Positions 42,486 to 52,006 of a stretch of 64,000 nt of DNA are shown here, one piece after another (position 1 is the first letter of the stretch; every line of letters starts with the position of its first letter). The translations under genes and the position numbers were made by a program. The stretch is from Clostridia bacterium. GTDB taxonomy: Bacteria > Bacillota > Clostridia > Oscillospirales > Acutalibacteraceae. Where the stretch lies: the NCBI GenBank assembly GCA_017516485.1, contig JAFXCH010000061.1:33185-97184 (forward strand). Direction: 5' to 3'. The notes under the pieces were generated by a model. It had not been told where the DNA came from and ran no database searches. It saw only the letters and a program-made list of their open reading frames with translations.

Positions 42486-43617
42486 AGTTTTCTGTTGTGC
42501 GAAGAAGTTGTGCAAGGTCAAGATAAAACTTCTTTGTTTTTTCTTTATTTGCAAGCAGACCTATAGCTGTGCCGTGGTCGCCGACAAACAACGGCATAAC
42601 ATTCCATTTGCCTTTTTGAAGAGGTTGACCCTGCTCATATCTGACATAAGGCTCATCGGCAGGATATTCGGCGGACTGAACATCAACCAGTCCATCATTG
42701 TGCTTCCTGCGTTCATCCTTCATAATTGAACCTGCCGCTATCATAAGTGCCGATGTCATCGTCATAAGCGGCAGACATGTTTTGGTGGGCAGATTTATGA
42801 TTTTCTTTTCAACGCTGTTGAACTGGTATGATATGTAATACACATTCTCGCATATTTCAATATAGTTATTCAGCCTTGCTGTACCTGAGGGTGACATATT
42901 GTTATCTATTGAATCAATATCCTTCATCGCGGCTCGGTATGCGTCAACAAATCTTACCCTATCCTTTTGGCCTGGCGTATCGTGCATTCCGATGCGTTCA
43001 AGGTGAAAATCTGCAAAGTTGCCTTGAAGAGAGCTTCTTGTTAAAGCGGCGGCGTATATGAGTGAAAGATTTTTTGTATAGGTTATAAGACCCAGATTTT
43101 TTGCAACCTCATAAGCACCTGAACAATTGAGCGGTGAACAGATTGCGGTAATGCTCGTTATAAGGTTATTGTTACCGCCGAGGAACAACGGCGACACGTT
43201 TTCTCTGCCGCTCATTTCTATCTCTTCCGGTGCACCGTAGGTGAGCAGATGCGCAAACAGCCTTATTGTCATACCGCCGAAGCTGTGACCGATAAGGTGA
43301 ACCTTTTTATCTTCGCCCCAGCCATCAAACAGCGGCTTTTTATACTCTCTGCCAAAACGTCGCTGACCGAAGCATTTTGAATGATACTCGCCGTAATCAA
43401 CACGGGTGCCTGTCAGCTGAGCGTAAAGCTCGCACGCCTGATACCACGCACCTGATATAGGACCGACTGATGCGGCATAGGCTTCATATCCGTTATTGCG
43501 CAGTAAACCGACAATACTGCCCGAGGTTGCACCCCAGTAAGGCAAAGTTTTGTCAATTCCTTCGTTTTCACCCCAGCCAAACATGCCGTGAACAAAAACA
43601 TATACATTTTCACCCAT
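42484..43617 (-). CDS. Alpha/beta-hydrolase, lipase I.5-like
   Basis: The 377-residue protein begins VYVFVHGMFGWGE (oxyanion loop) and has HLIGHSFGGMTIRLFAHLL around the nucleophile Ser, as in staphylococcal and Geobacillus lipases (GHSMGGQT). Acid and His are probably in the C-terminal third (NDGLVDVQS and VGDHGTAIG fit the lipase Asp and His regions). It lacks a signal peptide, unlike most lipases of this family, so it may act on cytoplasmic or membrane lipids. ATG 43617 is preceded by a GGGCGG site; the longer start is three codons earlier. Confidence 0.82.
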   Translation of the reverse strand: MGENVYVFVHGMFGWGENEGIDKTLPYWGATSGSIVGLLRNNGYEAYAASVGPISGAWYQACELYAQLTGTRVDYGEYHSKCFGQRRFGREYKKPLFDGWGEDKKVHLIGHSFGGMTIRLFAHLLTYGAPEEIEMSGRENVSPLFLGGNNNLITSITAICSPLNCSGAYEVAKNLGLITYTKNLSLIYAAALTRSSLQGNFADFHLERIGMHDTPGQKDRVRFVDAYRAAMKDIDSIDNNMSPSGTARLNNYIEICENVYYISYQFNSVEKKIINLPTKTCLPLMTMTSALMIAAGSIMKDERRKHNDGLVDVQSAEYPADEPYVRYEQGQPLQKGKWNVMPLFVGDHGTAIGLLANKEKTKKFYLDLAQLLRTTEN

Positions 43618-43788
43618 AATAATCACCGCCCTTTTTAATTTTATTATAACATAACTTTGTTAAAAAAAAGTAAATGCATGAAAACGATGCAGTTAAAAAT
43701 GAAATGACTGATAGATTGAAGCTTTTTCAACCGTAGTAAAAACTGATTTTAAAAGGTGCACTGCCGTAAGTTTGAATCACGAACAGAT

Positions 43789-43830
43789 AAAAACAGCAGA
43801 TATCAGCATCGATGGATATCTGCTGTTTTT
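43789..43830. terminator. Bidirectional terminator between the lipase region and the ATPase-like gene
   Basis: AAAAACAGCAGATATC pairs with GATATCTGCTGTTTTT (16 bp, 10-base loop), 4 bases beyond the stop of the ATPase-like gene on the minus strand. The 140 bases upstream (43650-43788) hold no frame I can support. Confidence 0.93.
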
Positions 43831-43833
43831 ATG

Positions 43834-46800
43834 TTATTCTCTTTCGAAGAGAGGTATTATTGCGGCGATTGCAATCCATACAAAATGTGATATGCAAACC
43901 GGTAACGCAGTCAGACTCAGCGGACCGCTGAAAATCATTATAAGCACAGTGAGAAGCAGACCTGCAGCCATGCAGAATGTCTGAAGTGTGCTTATTTTGC
44001 CTGCGATTGCACAGAGCTTACTTGCCGAGCTTACTGCGTGCAGGAATGCGGCGGCTGTGCCGTTATGTATCAGCTTTGCACCTTCATGAGGTATGGTGTG
44101 CTCTGCATAGTTTCTGAGCACTTCGCCGGCAGCGTTGCTTACCACCTTTACGGAGTTGAGCGGCAGGTCGAAGCATTGCGCTATAAACTTTTCGTTTATA
44201 TTGGAGTCTGTAGTGCGTACAAGAATATTGATACCGTTGTTTTCAATTTGTCTGAGATATTCTGCAATCTTCTTGTTTCTGCCGTAGCTTACTACGAAGA
44301 ATGCGGCTATCTTGCCTGCGTCGGCAAGGTAGATAATCTGTCTGTTACCGCCGATGTATTTGGATTCGTCAATACTCATCGGTATTTCGATGTTGTGGTT
44401 TTCGAGCAGTTTACGGTTACCGACAAAAACTCTGCGGTTTCTTATCCAACCGGTAAGGCCGAGTCTCTCTTCATATTTGAGGTCTTCAACCGTAAGCAGC
44501 AGCTCATTATGCTCCATAATGACGTTTTTAAACAGACTGCTTATCGGGCCGCCTGCTGCTATCAACATTGATGCTGCTGTAAGCACTGCATCGTCAACGC
44601 GTACGCCGTTGAAGGTCTTCATGCCGTGTATGTTGCAGTTTTCGCCGGGGAAAAGTTCTGATGCGTCGATTGCAACTGCGTTTGTTGATTCATATTCAAA
44701 CGCTGCGGCATAGCCCGAAATTATTGCACCGTCTTCGCGGAGCTTTTTATTTTCAAGCAGCAGGGGCAGGTTGGCTGCAATAAGTGCACAGGCAGGTGCA
44801 CCCATACAGAGCGTGCCGCTGAATACGGTGACTGCACCGATAAAGCTCTTTGTGATAATGCCGCCGATTACTGCAATTATCAGGCTTACACCTGCAAGTA
44901 TCGGTACAAGCTTTGCACAAAGGTCATCAGCAGAGTCGCTTGAAAGTGAGTAAGCCATAAATCTGTCGGCAAATCTTATTTTGCCGGAGTAACGTATATC
45001 TGCATTACCCATAACGACATTCTGGCTGACGCGGTTTGCGTCTATCGCGTTATCTATTGAACGCACGCTATAGAGACCTTCACGGCCCTGCTTATACAGG
45101 AATGCAAAGTTTGCTCCCGTGCGTGAATAAACGAGTATATTTCCGAATGAGCAGCAGCAAAGCAGGAAAGTTGCCGCAAGTGCAAACAGAGGATATGTTT
45201 CGCCGTTATAAGTGCTCAGTGCCACTATATTCTGTATCAGTGCCGCGATAGCAGCGATTATTACAGGTGTCTGTGAATTGGGCTTACCTGAGCCGTTGAA
45301 GAAGCAGGTTATACCCGTAATACAGCTCGGTATTGCACCGCTGATTGTAACAAGAAGGCAGATGAGTGATATTAAATAGGTTGCGGGAATATCGGCTGAG
45401 CTTGCATTTATTTTATCTGCAACCGCAGGAATAGCGGTTGTTATCAGAAGTACAAGTGAGCAGATTCCCGATATTGCTGTGCCGAGCAATGCCATCAGCT
45501 TTTTGTTTGTGATAAAGGTGTGCACTGATTTTCCGTCTGAGGGGCGGTTGAACTCAACACGCTGTCTGGCAAGGCGATGGTGCGTTTTTGTTGCGGAAAA
45601 TCTGCGCTTTTTGGTATCGCTGTTTCCCTGTGCAAGCTCCTGTGATACATCGTCGCTCATAGAAGTTTCTTCGATTTCTGCACCTTCAAGGCGGAAACTG
45701 TTGACCTTGCGACTTCTTGTTCGCTTAAGCTCTTCTTCGACAACATCTTCGTCAACCCGTATAATTTCTTCTTTATCAAAGAAGCCGGGCAATACCATCT
45801 GCTCGTCTTCCTCGTGCCTTACTACGGGAGCTTTGGGCGTGGACGCAATTTTTGGTATTTCGCCTGTGCGTACGAATTTTTTCGGCTCGTTGCCGATGAA
45901 TTCATCGGCAGGTAATATGTGCGGCAGTGCGTTAAGGTCGGACGTTTTGTCATAAGCACTGCTTGTTGTAACAATACCGGGGCGCTCAAATACAGCACCG
46001 AAATCTACAGCTCTTGTTTTGTCGTCTGCTGTAGTGGGGATTGATTTGGTTTTATCATCCGCTACGGGAGGAATTGCTTTCGTCTTATCGTCTTGTGTGG
46101 GCGATATAACTCTTGTTTTGTCATCTGTTGCGGGAGTGATAACTCGCGTTTTTTCGATTGAAGACGGAGTTGTTGTGACAGAGCTGACAGACACGCTGTT
46201 GTTGATGTTGATATCGGAAAAAGAATCAATATCATCCTCTGATATATCGGGGAAAAGTGAGGAAATATCTGCCTCTATATTAAATCCGCCGAAATCAATA
46301 TCGCCGGATTTTTTTGGAGGTGTGTAAATCTTAATCGGCTCTTCTTCTGTGTTCTCTTCAGATTGTATAAGTTCAATCGGCTCTGCAGTTACGGGTGGGA
46401 TATATATACTTTCAGCAACTTCAGCTGTTGCCTCCGACTCTGACTGAATAACAGTTTCATCCTCTTTAAGAGTTGACGGGCGATAGGTTTCGGCTGTGAA
46501 ATCGGGCATACGCCATATCGGAGTGTCCTCTTCTTCAATCTGATCTGTTTCAAAGAGGCTGAGCGGCGTTGCAGGCGGAGTAAATATCTGTTCTGTATCC
46601 GACCCGGACGTAACGGTTGCTTCGGGTTCGTAAATTACAGTATCTTCTGCCGCTGTTTCTTCAGAAGCTGAAAGTATTACCGTTGCTTTTTCGGTAATTT
46701 CGGTGGGGTTTTCGATTACAACTTCTTCGAAATTTTCCTCAATCTCTTCTGATTTGCCTGAAACAGATTCATCGACAGCTTCAACTGCAGTTTCTTGGTT

Positions 46801-47037
46801 TTCTGAGAGAAACTCCTCGGTTTGTGTTGCTTCGTAAACAGCTGCAGCTTCTTCGGTTGCTTCGGATGCTTCTTCAGTCTGAGGTTCTTCATAAACAACA
46901 GACTCTTCGAAAGCTTTTTCTGCAACCTCGGAAACAGCTTTTTCTTTATTCAATTTTTCTGCTTGCGCATTCTGATAGCCACTGTCGCTTCTGATTGCGT
47001 CAAGCAGTTCATCAAATGTTAAGTTATTCAGATCCAT
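43834..47037 (-). CDS. P-type-ATPase-derived membrane protein without catalytic motifs, with acidic disordered N-terminus
   Basis: The 1067-residue protein has three parts. Residues ~1-500 are acidic and low-complexity (Glu/Thr/Val-rich) and include a five-fold 11-residue repeat DKTR/K-x-I-x-P-x-x-D (about 295-350). Residues ~510-780 hold six or more spans, with GAPACALIAANLP where copper-type P-ATPases have the CPC metal helix. Then AFEYESTNAVAIDASELF aligns with the phosphorylation site, but DKTGT is replaced by DASEL; VFVGNRKLLENHNI and a GDGxND-less hinge region follow, and two final spans. The aspartate remains, but KTGT and GDGxND are gone, so it should not pump. It may sense or regulate. 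It is 23 bases after rlmB, in one operon. Confidence 0.75.
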   Translation of the reverse strand: MDLNNLTFDELLDAIRSDSGYQNAQAEKLNKEKAVSEVAEKAFEESVVYEEPQTEEASEATEEAAAVYEATQTEEFLSENQETAVEAVDESVSGKSEEIEENFEEVVIENPTEITEKATVILSASEETAAEDTVIYEPEATVTSGSDTEQIFTPPATPLSLFETDQIEEEDTPIWRMPDFTAETYRPSTLKEDETVIQSESEATAEVAESIYIPPVTAEPIELIQSEENTEEEPIKIYTPPKKSGDIDFGGFNIEADISSLFPDISEDDIDSFSDININNSVSVSSVTTTPSSIEKTRVITPATDDKTRVISPTQDDKTKAIPPVADDKTKSIPTTADDKTRAVDFGAVFERPGIVTTSSAYDKTSDLNALPHILPADEFIGNEPKKFVRTGEIPKIASTPKAPVVRHEEDEQMVLPGFFDKEEIIRVDEDVVEEELKRTRSRKVNSFRLEGAEIEETSMSDDVSQELAQGNSDTKKRRFSATKTHHRLARQRVEFNRPSDGKSVHTFITNKKLMALLGTAISGICSLVLLITTAIPAVADKINASSADIPATYLISLICLLVTISGAIPSCITGITCFFNGSGKPNSQTPVIIAAIAALIQNIVALSTYNGETYPLFALAATFLLCCCSFGNILVYSRTGANFAFLYKQGREGLYSVRSIDNAIDANRVSQNVVMGNADIRYSGKIRFADRFMAYSLSSDSADDLCAKLVPILAGVSLIIAVIGGIITKSFIGAVTVFSGTLCMGAPACALIAANLPLLLENKKLREDGAIISGYAAAFEYESTNAVAIDASELFPGENCNIHGMKTFNGVRVDDAVLTAASMLIAAGGPISSLFKNVIMEHNELLLTVEDLKYEERLGLTGWIRNRRVFVGNRKLLENHNIEIPMSIDESKYIGGNRQIIYLADAGKIAAFFVVSYGRNKKIAEYLRQIENNGINILVRTTDSNINEKFIAQCFDLPLNSVKVVSNAAGEVLRNYAEHTIPHEGAKLIHNGTAAAFLHAVSSASKLCAIAGKISTLQTFCMAAGLLLTVLIMIFSGPLSLTALPVCISHFVWIAIAAIIPLFERE
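46011..46159 (-). repeat. 33-bp in-frame tandem repeat within the ATPase-like gene
   Basis: About four and a half diverged units encode the 11-residue repeat with core DKT(R/K)xI. Spacing is exactly 33 bases, but third positions differ, so it is an old, selected repeat rather than a recent slippage product. Confidence 0.8.
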
Positions 47038-47060
47038 GCTTGTTTCAATCCTTCCGGTGG

Positions 47061-47798
47061 TTATCTTTGCCTTGAAACCTCAAACATAAGTATGCCTGCC
47101 GCAACGGAGGCGTTAAGGGAATTGACCTTACCTTTCATAGGCAGGGAAACTATAAAGTCACATTTTTCTTTGACAAGTCTGCCCAGGCCTCTGCCTTCGG
47201 AGCCTATAACGAGTGCGACACCGCCTGAAAAATCGGTCTCACACCAACTCTGACCGTCCATATCCGCGCCGTACACCCATACACCGCGCTCTTTAAGCTC
47301 ATCGAGCATAGAGGGGAGATTCGATACGCGTGCTACCGGTACGTGCTCAACAGCACCTGCAGAGGTTTTGCCTACAACATAACTGAGAGTTGCGTTGCGG
47401 CGCTTAGGTATGATTACGCCGTGTGCGCCTGCCGCATCGGCTGTACGGATTATCGCTCCGAGATTATGCGGGTCTTCAACTTCGTCACATACGATTATAA
47501 AGGGTGCTTCACCCTTTGCTTCGGCTGCGGTAAAGATATCGTCTACATCTGCATATTCGTGAGCGGCTGCATATGCGGCAACGCCTTGATGACTGCCGCC
47601 GCCGCACATAAAGTCGAGCTTTTTGCGGTCGACCTCTTTTACGACGATGCCTCTTTCGCGGCATTCGCCAATGATTTTGCCGAGGCTGCCACCTCTGTCA
47701 CCCTTTGCAATAAGCAGCGTATCTATAGCACGGTTGCTTTTGAGTGCTTCTGAAACGGCATTTCTGCCGATTATGAGGTCATTGTTCTTTTCTTCCAT
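47061..47798 (-). CDS. rlmB: 23S rRNA 2'-O-ribose methyltransferase, TrmH/SpoU family
   Basis: The 245-residue protein has an N-terminal substrate-binding domain (LIIGRNAVSEALKS) and the SPOUT knot domain with motifs DPHNLGAIIRTADAAGAHG, LVIGSEGRGL and LPMKGKVNSLNASVAAGI. It methylates a guanosine in 23S rRNA or possibly another site; family members are hard to tell apart. First gene of a two-gene unit with the ATPase-like protein. Confidence 0.93.
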   Translation of the reverse strand: MEEKNNDLIIGRNAVSEALKSNRAIDTLLIAKGDRGGSLGKIIGECRERGIVVKEVDRKKLDFMCGGGSHQGVAAYAAAHEYADVDDIFTAAEAKGEAPFIIVCDEVEDPHNLGAIIRTADAAGAHGVIIPKRRNATLSYVVGKTSAGAVEHVPVARVSNLPSMLDELKERGVWVYGADMDGQSWCETDFSGGVALVIGSEGRGLGRLVKEKCDFIVSLPMKGKVNSLNASVAAGILMFEVSRQR

Positions 47799-47920
47799 AG
47801 TCCCAATCTTCCTTACACAACATATATAGATGTATTATACCATATATATAGTAAAAAACCAACACTTTTTCAAAAAAAGACACAAAATAGCGACATTTTT
47901 TTCTTTGTATAAAAAGTTAT

Positions 47921-47950
47921 ACTTTTGTATGTGATTTAATGTACAAAAGT
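47921..47950. promoter_or_regulatory. 30-bp inverted repeat before spoIIE
   Basis: ACTTTTGTA (47921-47929) and TACAAAAGT (47942-47950), 9-bp perfect arms with a 12-base spacer, end 5 bases before the spoIIE ribosome site. A second small palindrome, GTATAA-AAAG-TTATAC (47907-47922), abuts it. An operator or mRNA hairpin; I see no convincing Spo0A box. Confidence 0.5.
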
Positions 47951-47968
47951 AACAGTGAGGACGTATAA

Positions 47969-50029
47969 ATGAGTATAAAATCGGTTGTGATTAAGAGAAT
48001 ACACGAGCTAATGCCACCTGCAAGCAGCAGTTTTTACAGTCATGCACTCACTTTTGCTGCGGCATTTGTGCTTGCCAATGCAAGGGTAGTATGGGATATG
48101 TCACCTTTTGTTGCGGCGTTTGCGGCATCGGTGCCGGGCAGAAGGAGTATAGCGGCAACGCTCGGAGGCTGTTGCGGCTGTCTGCTGAATATAGAAGGAG
48201 CTTATACAGCAAGGCTTATTGCGGTTACGGCCTGTACGGGTCTTATAAATTACTGCTTGTATCGTTCAGGTTTTATAAAGAATAACAGATTGACAGCACC
48301 GCTGAGCAGCGGACTTTGCAGTCTGCTGACGGGTTTAACGGTAATGGTGGCACAGGGATTTGATGCTGACGGTCTGATTACATATCTTTGTGAAGGTATT
48401 ATCAGTGCGGGCTGTGCCTGCTTTTTGAGCAGACTCACTTTTCCTGCAGGCTTTTTCAAGGGCAAAGAACCGTTGGATATCAGAAGCCTTTCGGGTGCAC
48501 TTGTTTTTGCGGCGATGCTGACGGTAGCTTTGAAATCACTGACACTCGGAGGTATCAGTTTTTCGAATATTGCCGCAGCAGTGGTAATTTTGCTTTCCGC
48601 ACAGATGACAGGTGTGTCGGGAGGCTGTGTTGCAGGCGGTGTTATGGGGTTTGCTGTCAGCATAACTCCGTCAAATCTGTTGCTCGGGGGACTCTATACC
48701 TTCGGAGGGCTTGTATCGGGATTGCTTGCACGGTTTGGCAGGGTTATGGTATGCATGGGTTATGCCGGTGTTGCCGCAGTTACGGTTATTGCAAATTCAG
48801 ACAGATACAGCGTGATTACTATTATATACGAAACTATCATTTCTCTTCTGATTTTTGCTCTTATTCCCAAAGGCTTCTTTGAGATGAATTCAAGATTCTT
48901 TGTTTCTGATGATACGCTGCCCGAGTTTGAGACAATGAAAAAAGCTCTCCTGCTTGAGCTTGAAAGCATCGGCGGAGGGCTTGAAGAAGTGTCGCAGACT
49001 GTTGAAAGAATTGCGGACGAAATGGTGAAGCTCGGAGCGGGCGAAGATGAAAAAAGCGTGACGGCACAGACAAGACATCTTGTGCGTGATCAATTTTCTG
49101 TTTTGTCAACCGCTGTCAGAGAAATATCGCACAGCTTTGCGGATGAAACGAGGTTTGATACTCAGGCGAGCGCAAGAGTCACCGCGGTGCTTTCGGGATA
49201 CGGGATAAACCCGAAAGAGGTAGTCTGCTCAACTACGGGTGCACGCTCAAAAATCGATATAAAGGCAGAGAAAATAAACAGCAAAATCAGTCGCTCGGCG
49301 CTGACGGATGATATGGAAAATGCCTGCGGTTATAAGCTTGCCACACCGTCTGTTACGCATACGGATGATGCGACGCTGATAAGCTTTGAGAAAAAACCGA
49401 AATATAATCTGCGTACGGGACAGGCTCAGCATATAGCGGAGGGAAAGCTTTGCGGCGATAAAATCGACAGCTTCAGCGACAGAGAGGGTAACAGAATTAT
49501 AGTTATCAGCGACGGAATGGGTACGGGGCCGAAGGCGGCGGTTGACGGTACGGTTGCCTCGTGGCTTTTTTCAAAACTGATTGCTTCGGGTCTCGGATTT
49601 GAAAGCTCGCTAAGGCTTGCTAACTCTGCGTTGATTGTAAAATCTGCCGATGAAACGCTTGCAACAATAGATTCGGTGAGCATAAATCTTCACACGGGAA
49701 AAACAGAATTCTTCAAAGCAGGCGCAGGAATAAGTTTTGTCTGTAAAGGTAAAAAGGTTTACAAAATCGGAAAAGCATCGATGCCTTTGGGCATTCTGCG
49801 TGAAATTGAGTTTGACAGGGCAGAGCTGAAGCTCAGGCGCGGCGACCGCTTGCTTATGATGTCAGACGGAGTGCCGCAGGCGGCTTACGGTGAAATTGCC
49901 GAAAAACTCAGTAGTTTCAACAAAAACGACCCCTCCGTATTGGCGGAAAGGGTCGTTGAAATTGCTCTTAAATATTCGGATTTACACCGTCCTGACGATA
50001 TAACAGCGGTTGTTATTATTGTCGGGTAA
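47969..50029 (+). CDS. spoIIE: Stage II sporulation protein E (SpoIIE phosphatase)
   Basis: The 686-residue protein has an N-terminal membrane domain of about ten spans (30-320), a coiled linker (about 325-420) and a C-terminal PPM/PP2C phosphatase with IIVISDGMGTGPKA metal-binding aspartate, FKAGAGISFVCKGKK and LLMMSDGVPQA. It dephosphorylates SpoIIAA-P to release sigma-F in the forespore and takes part in polar septation. It is shorter than the ~820 residues in Bacillus, mainly in the linker. GTGAGGACG precedes the ATG. Its last 14 bases overlap the end of ksgA on the other strand. Confidence 0.93.
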   Translation: MSIKSVVIKRIHELMPPASSSFYSHALTFAAAFVLANARVVWDMSPFVAAFAASVPGRRSIAATLGGCCGCLLNIEGAYTARLIAVTACTGLINYCLYRSGFIKNNRLTAPLSSGLCSLLTGLTVMVAQGFDADGLITYLCEGIISAGCACFLSRLTFPAGFFKGKEPLDIRSLSGALVFAAMLTVALKSLTLGGISFSNIAAAVVILLSAQMTGVSGGCVAGGVMGFAVSITPSNLLLGGLYTFGGLVSGLLARFGRVMVCMGYAGVAAVTVIANSDRYSVITIIYETIISLLIFALIPKGFFEMNSRFFVSDDTLPEFETMKKALLLELESIGGGLEEVSQTVERIADEMVKLGAGEDEKSVTAQTRHLVRDQFSVLSTAVREISHSFADETRFDTQASARVTAVLSGYGINPKEVVCSTTGARSKIDIKAEKINSKISRSALTDDMENACGYKLATPSVTHTDDATLISFEKKPKYNLRTGQAQHIAEGKLCGDKIDSFSDREGNRIIVISDGMGTGPKAAVDGTVASWLFSKLIASGLGFESSLRLANSALIVKSADETLATIDSVSINLHTGKTEFFKAGAGISFVCKGKKVYKIGKASMPLGILREIEFDRAELKLRRGDRLLMMSDGVPQAAYGEIAEKLSSFNKNDPSVLAERVVEIALKYSDLHRPDDITAVVIIVG

Positions 50030-50882
50030 CGGTAAAAATTTCGTTTGCAAGTGATGCTAATTCGTTAAGTGTAAAGCTCTCCGCCCTTACGTTCTCGCCA
50101 TAACCTGCAGCTTCTATAGCTTTGTAAACTGTCTCTTTAGGCAGTGACATTCCTGCACTGATTGAATTGGCGGCGGTCTTTCTGCGCTGGGCAAAAACAG
50201 CTTTTACCATACGGAAAAACAGCTTCTCATCGGAAAGGTCGATTGGGGGCTGTTTTCTGACGTTGAGCCTTATTACGCTGCTGTCAACCTTGGGTGCAGG
50301 CATAAACGAGCCTGCCGAAACGTCGAATATTTTTTCAGCATCTGCATAGTAATCTACCGCTACTGTGACCGCGCCTGCATCTCTGCTGCCGACGGGTGCG
50401 CACAGCCTCTGTGCTGCTTCCTTCTGTACCATTACGGTGATATTTTCAACGGGCAACTTGCTCTCGAGAAGATGCATTATTACGGGGGAAGTGATGTAGT
50501 AGGGGAGATTTGCACATACAGCAACCTTCATACCGCTGAATTTTTCTTCAATCAGCTTGTGCAAGTCGACTTTGAGCACATCGGAATTGATTACTTCTAC
50601 ATTGTCAAACTCTGCAAGTGTTTCGTCAAGCACGGGCAAAAGCCTTTCATCAAGCTCAATTGATACAACCTTTTCAGCTCTTTTTGCAAGCTCTGCCGTA
50701 AGCACGCCGAAACCCGGACCTACCTCTATTACGCCTGTGTTTTCGTCTGCACCGCAGGCTTCAGCCATTCTCGGGCAAACCGTAGGGTTTATAAGGAAAT
50801 TCTGACCGAGTGCTTTGGAGAATTTGAAGCCGTGACGGTTGAGTAAATCTTTTACAACTGAAATATCCGATAAATTCTGCAT
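50016..50882 (-). CDS. ksgA: 16S rRNA dimethyladenosine transferase
   Basis: The 288-residue protein has SKALGQNFLINP, EVGPGFGVLT (SAM site), the acidic VSIELDERLLP and catalytic NLPYYIT. It dimethylates two adjacent adenosines near the 3' end of 16S rRNA. ATG 50882 is chosen because AGGAGC is 6 bases upstream; the frame to 50912 lacks a site. Convergent with spoIIE, overlapping by 14 bases. Confidence 0.96.
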   Translation of the reverse strand: MQNLSDISVVKDLLNRHGFKFSKALGQNFLINPTVCPRMAEACGADENTGVIEVGPGFGVLTAELAKRAEKVVSIELDERLLPVLDETLAEFDNVEVINSDVLKVDLHKLIEEKFSGMKVAVCANLPYYITSPVIMHLLESKLPVENITVMVQKEAAQRLCAPVGSRDAGAVTVAVDYYADAEKIFDVSAGSFMPAPKVDSSVIRLNVRKQPPIDLSDEKLFFRMVKAVFAQRRKTAANSISAGMSLPKETVYKAIEAAGYGENVRAESFTLNELASLANEIFTVTRQ

Positions 50883-50977
50883 ACTGTTGCTCCTGAAAAT
50901 TTTTATTTTCACTTTACTTATTGACCGAATCGTTATATAATATTATTTCAGATAATGAGTAAAGCGAGGTAAATGAT

Positions 50978-51988
50978 ATGGCAATTCTTGTAACCGGCGG
51001 TGCGGGCTACATCGGCTCACACACCAGCATCGAGCTTATTAAAAGCGGATATGATGTTATTATACTCGATAACTTCTATAACAGCAAGCCCGAAGCGCTT
51101 AATCGTATCAAAAAAATTTCAGGCGGCGACTTCAAATTTTATGAATGTGATATCCGTGACAAGGCAGGTCTTGACAAAGTCTTTGCCGAAAACGATATCG
51201 AGGCTGTAATTCACTTTGCAGGTCTTAAGGCTGTCGGCGAAAGCTGCCGCAAGCCTCTTGAATATTATGAAAACAATATCGGCGGCACAGTTACTCTTTG
51301 CGAGGCTATGCGCGATGCAGGCTGCAAGAAGATTGTTTTCAGCTCGTCTGCCACAGTTTACGGCAGTAACAATCCGTCACCTCTTCGTGAGGATATGCCT
51401 GCAGGCGGTACTACAAACCCTTACGGCACAACAAAGCTTTATATCGAAACAGTACTTTCCGACCTTTATGCATCGGATAATGAGTGGAGTGTTGTAATTC
51501 TCCGTTACTTCAATCCCATCGGTGCACACAAGAGCGGACTTATAGGTGAGGACCCCAACGGTATTCCCAACAACCTTATGCCTTACATTACTCAGGTTGC
51601 TATCGGTAAGCTTGACCATCTTAATGTTTTCGGTGACGATTATCCGACACATGACGGTACAGGTGTGCGTGACTATATCCACGTTGTTGACCTTGCGCTG
51701 GGTCATATCTGCGCTGTTAAAAAGGCTTGCTCGGGCACAGGTCTCAACATCTATAATCTCGGTACAGGTAACGGCTACAGCGTGCTTGATGTTGTCAAGG
51801 CTTTCGAGAAGGCAAGCGGTCAGACCGTCAAGTATGTAATCGGCCCCAGACGTGATGGCGATATCGCAACCTGCTACTCCGACCCCTCAAAGGCAAAGGC
51901 AGAGCTTGGCTGGGAAGCAAAATTCGGCATCGACGAAATGTGTGCCGACAGCTGGAACTGGCAGAAAAACAATCCTCAGGGTCTTTGA
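50978..51988 (+). CDS. galE: UDP-glucose 4-epimerase
   Basis: The 336-residue extended SDR protein has VTGGAGYIGSHTSIELI (NAD site), FAGLKAVGES, FSSSATVYGSN and NPYGTTKLYIE with the Tyr-x-x-x-Lys pair. It interconverts UDP-glucose and UDP-galactose for cell-surface glycans and galactose use. GCGAGGT precedes the ATG; monocistronic with terminator. Confidence 0.96.
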   Translation: MAILVTGGAGYIGSHTSIELIKSGYDVIILDNFYNSKPEALNRIKKISGGDFKFYECDIRDKAGLDKVFAENDIEAVIHFAGLKAVGESCRKPLEYYENNIGGTVTLCEAMRDAGCKKIVFSSSATVYGSNNPSPLREDMPAGGTTNPYGTTKLYIETVLSDLYASDNEWSVVILRYFNPIGAHKSGLIGEDPNGIPNNLMPYITQVAIGKLDHLNVFGDDYPTHDGTGVRDYIHVVDLALGHICAVKKACSGTGLNIYNLGTGNGYSVLDVVKAFEKASGQTVKYVIGPRRDGDIATCYSDPSKAKAELGWEAKFGIDEMCADSWNWQKNNPQGL

Positions 51989-52006
51989 TTAAAATAACAG
52001 CAATCG

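Noticed and set aside
47888-47896. Spo0A box before spoIIE
   Set aside because: Only a partial TGTCG core on the minus strand; too weak to report as a site.
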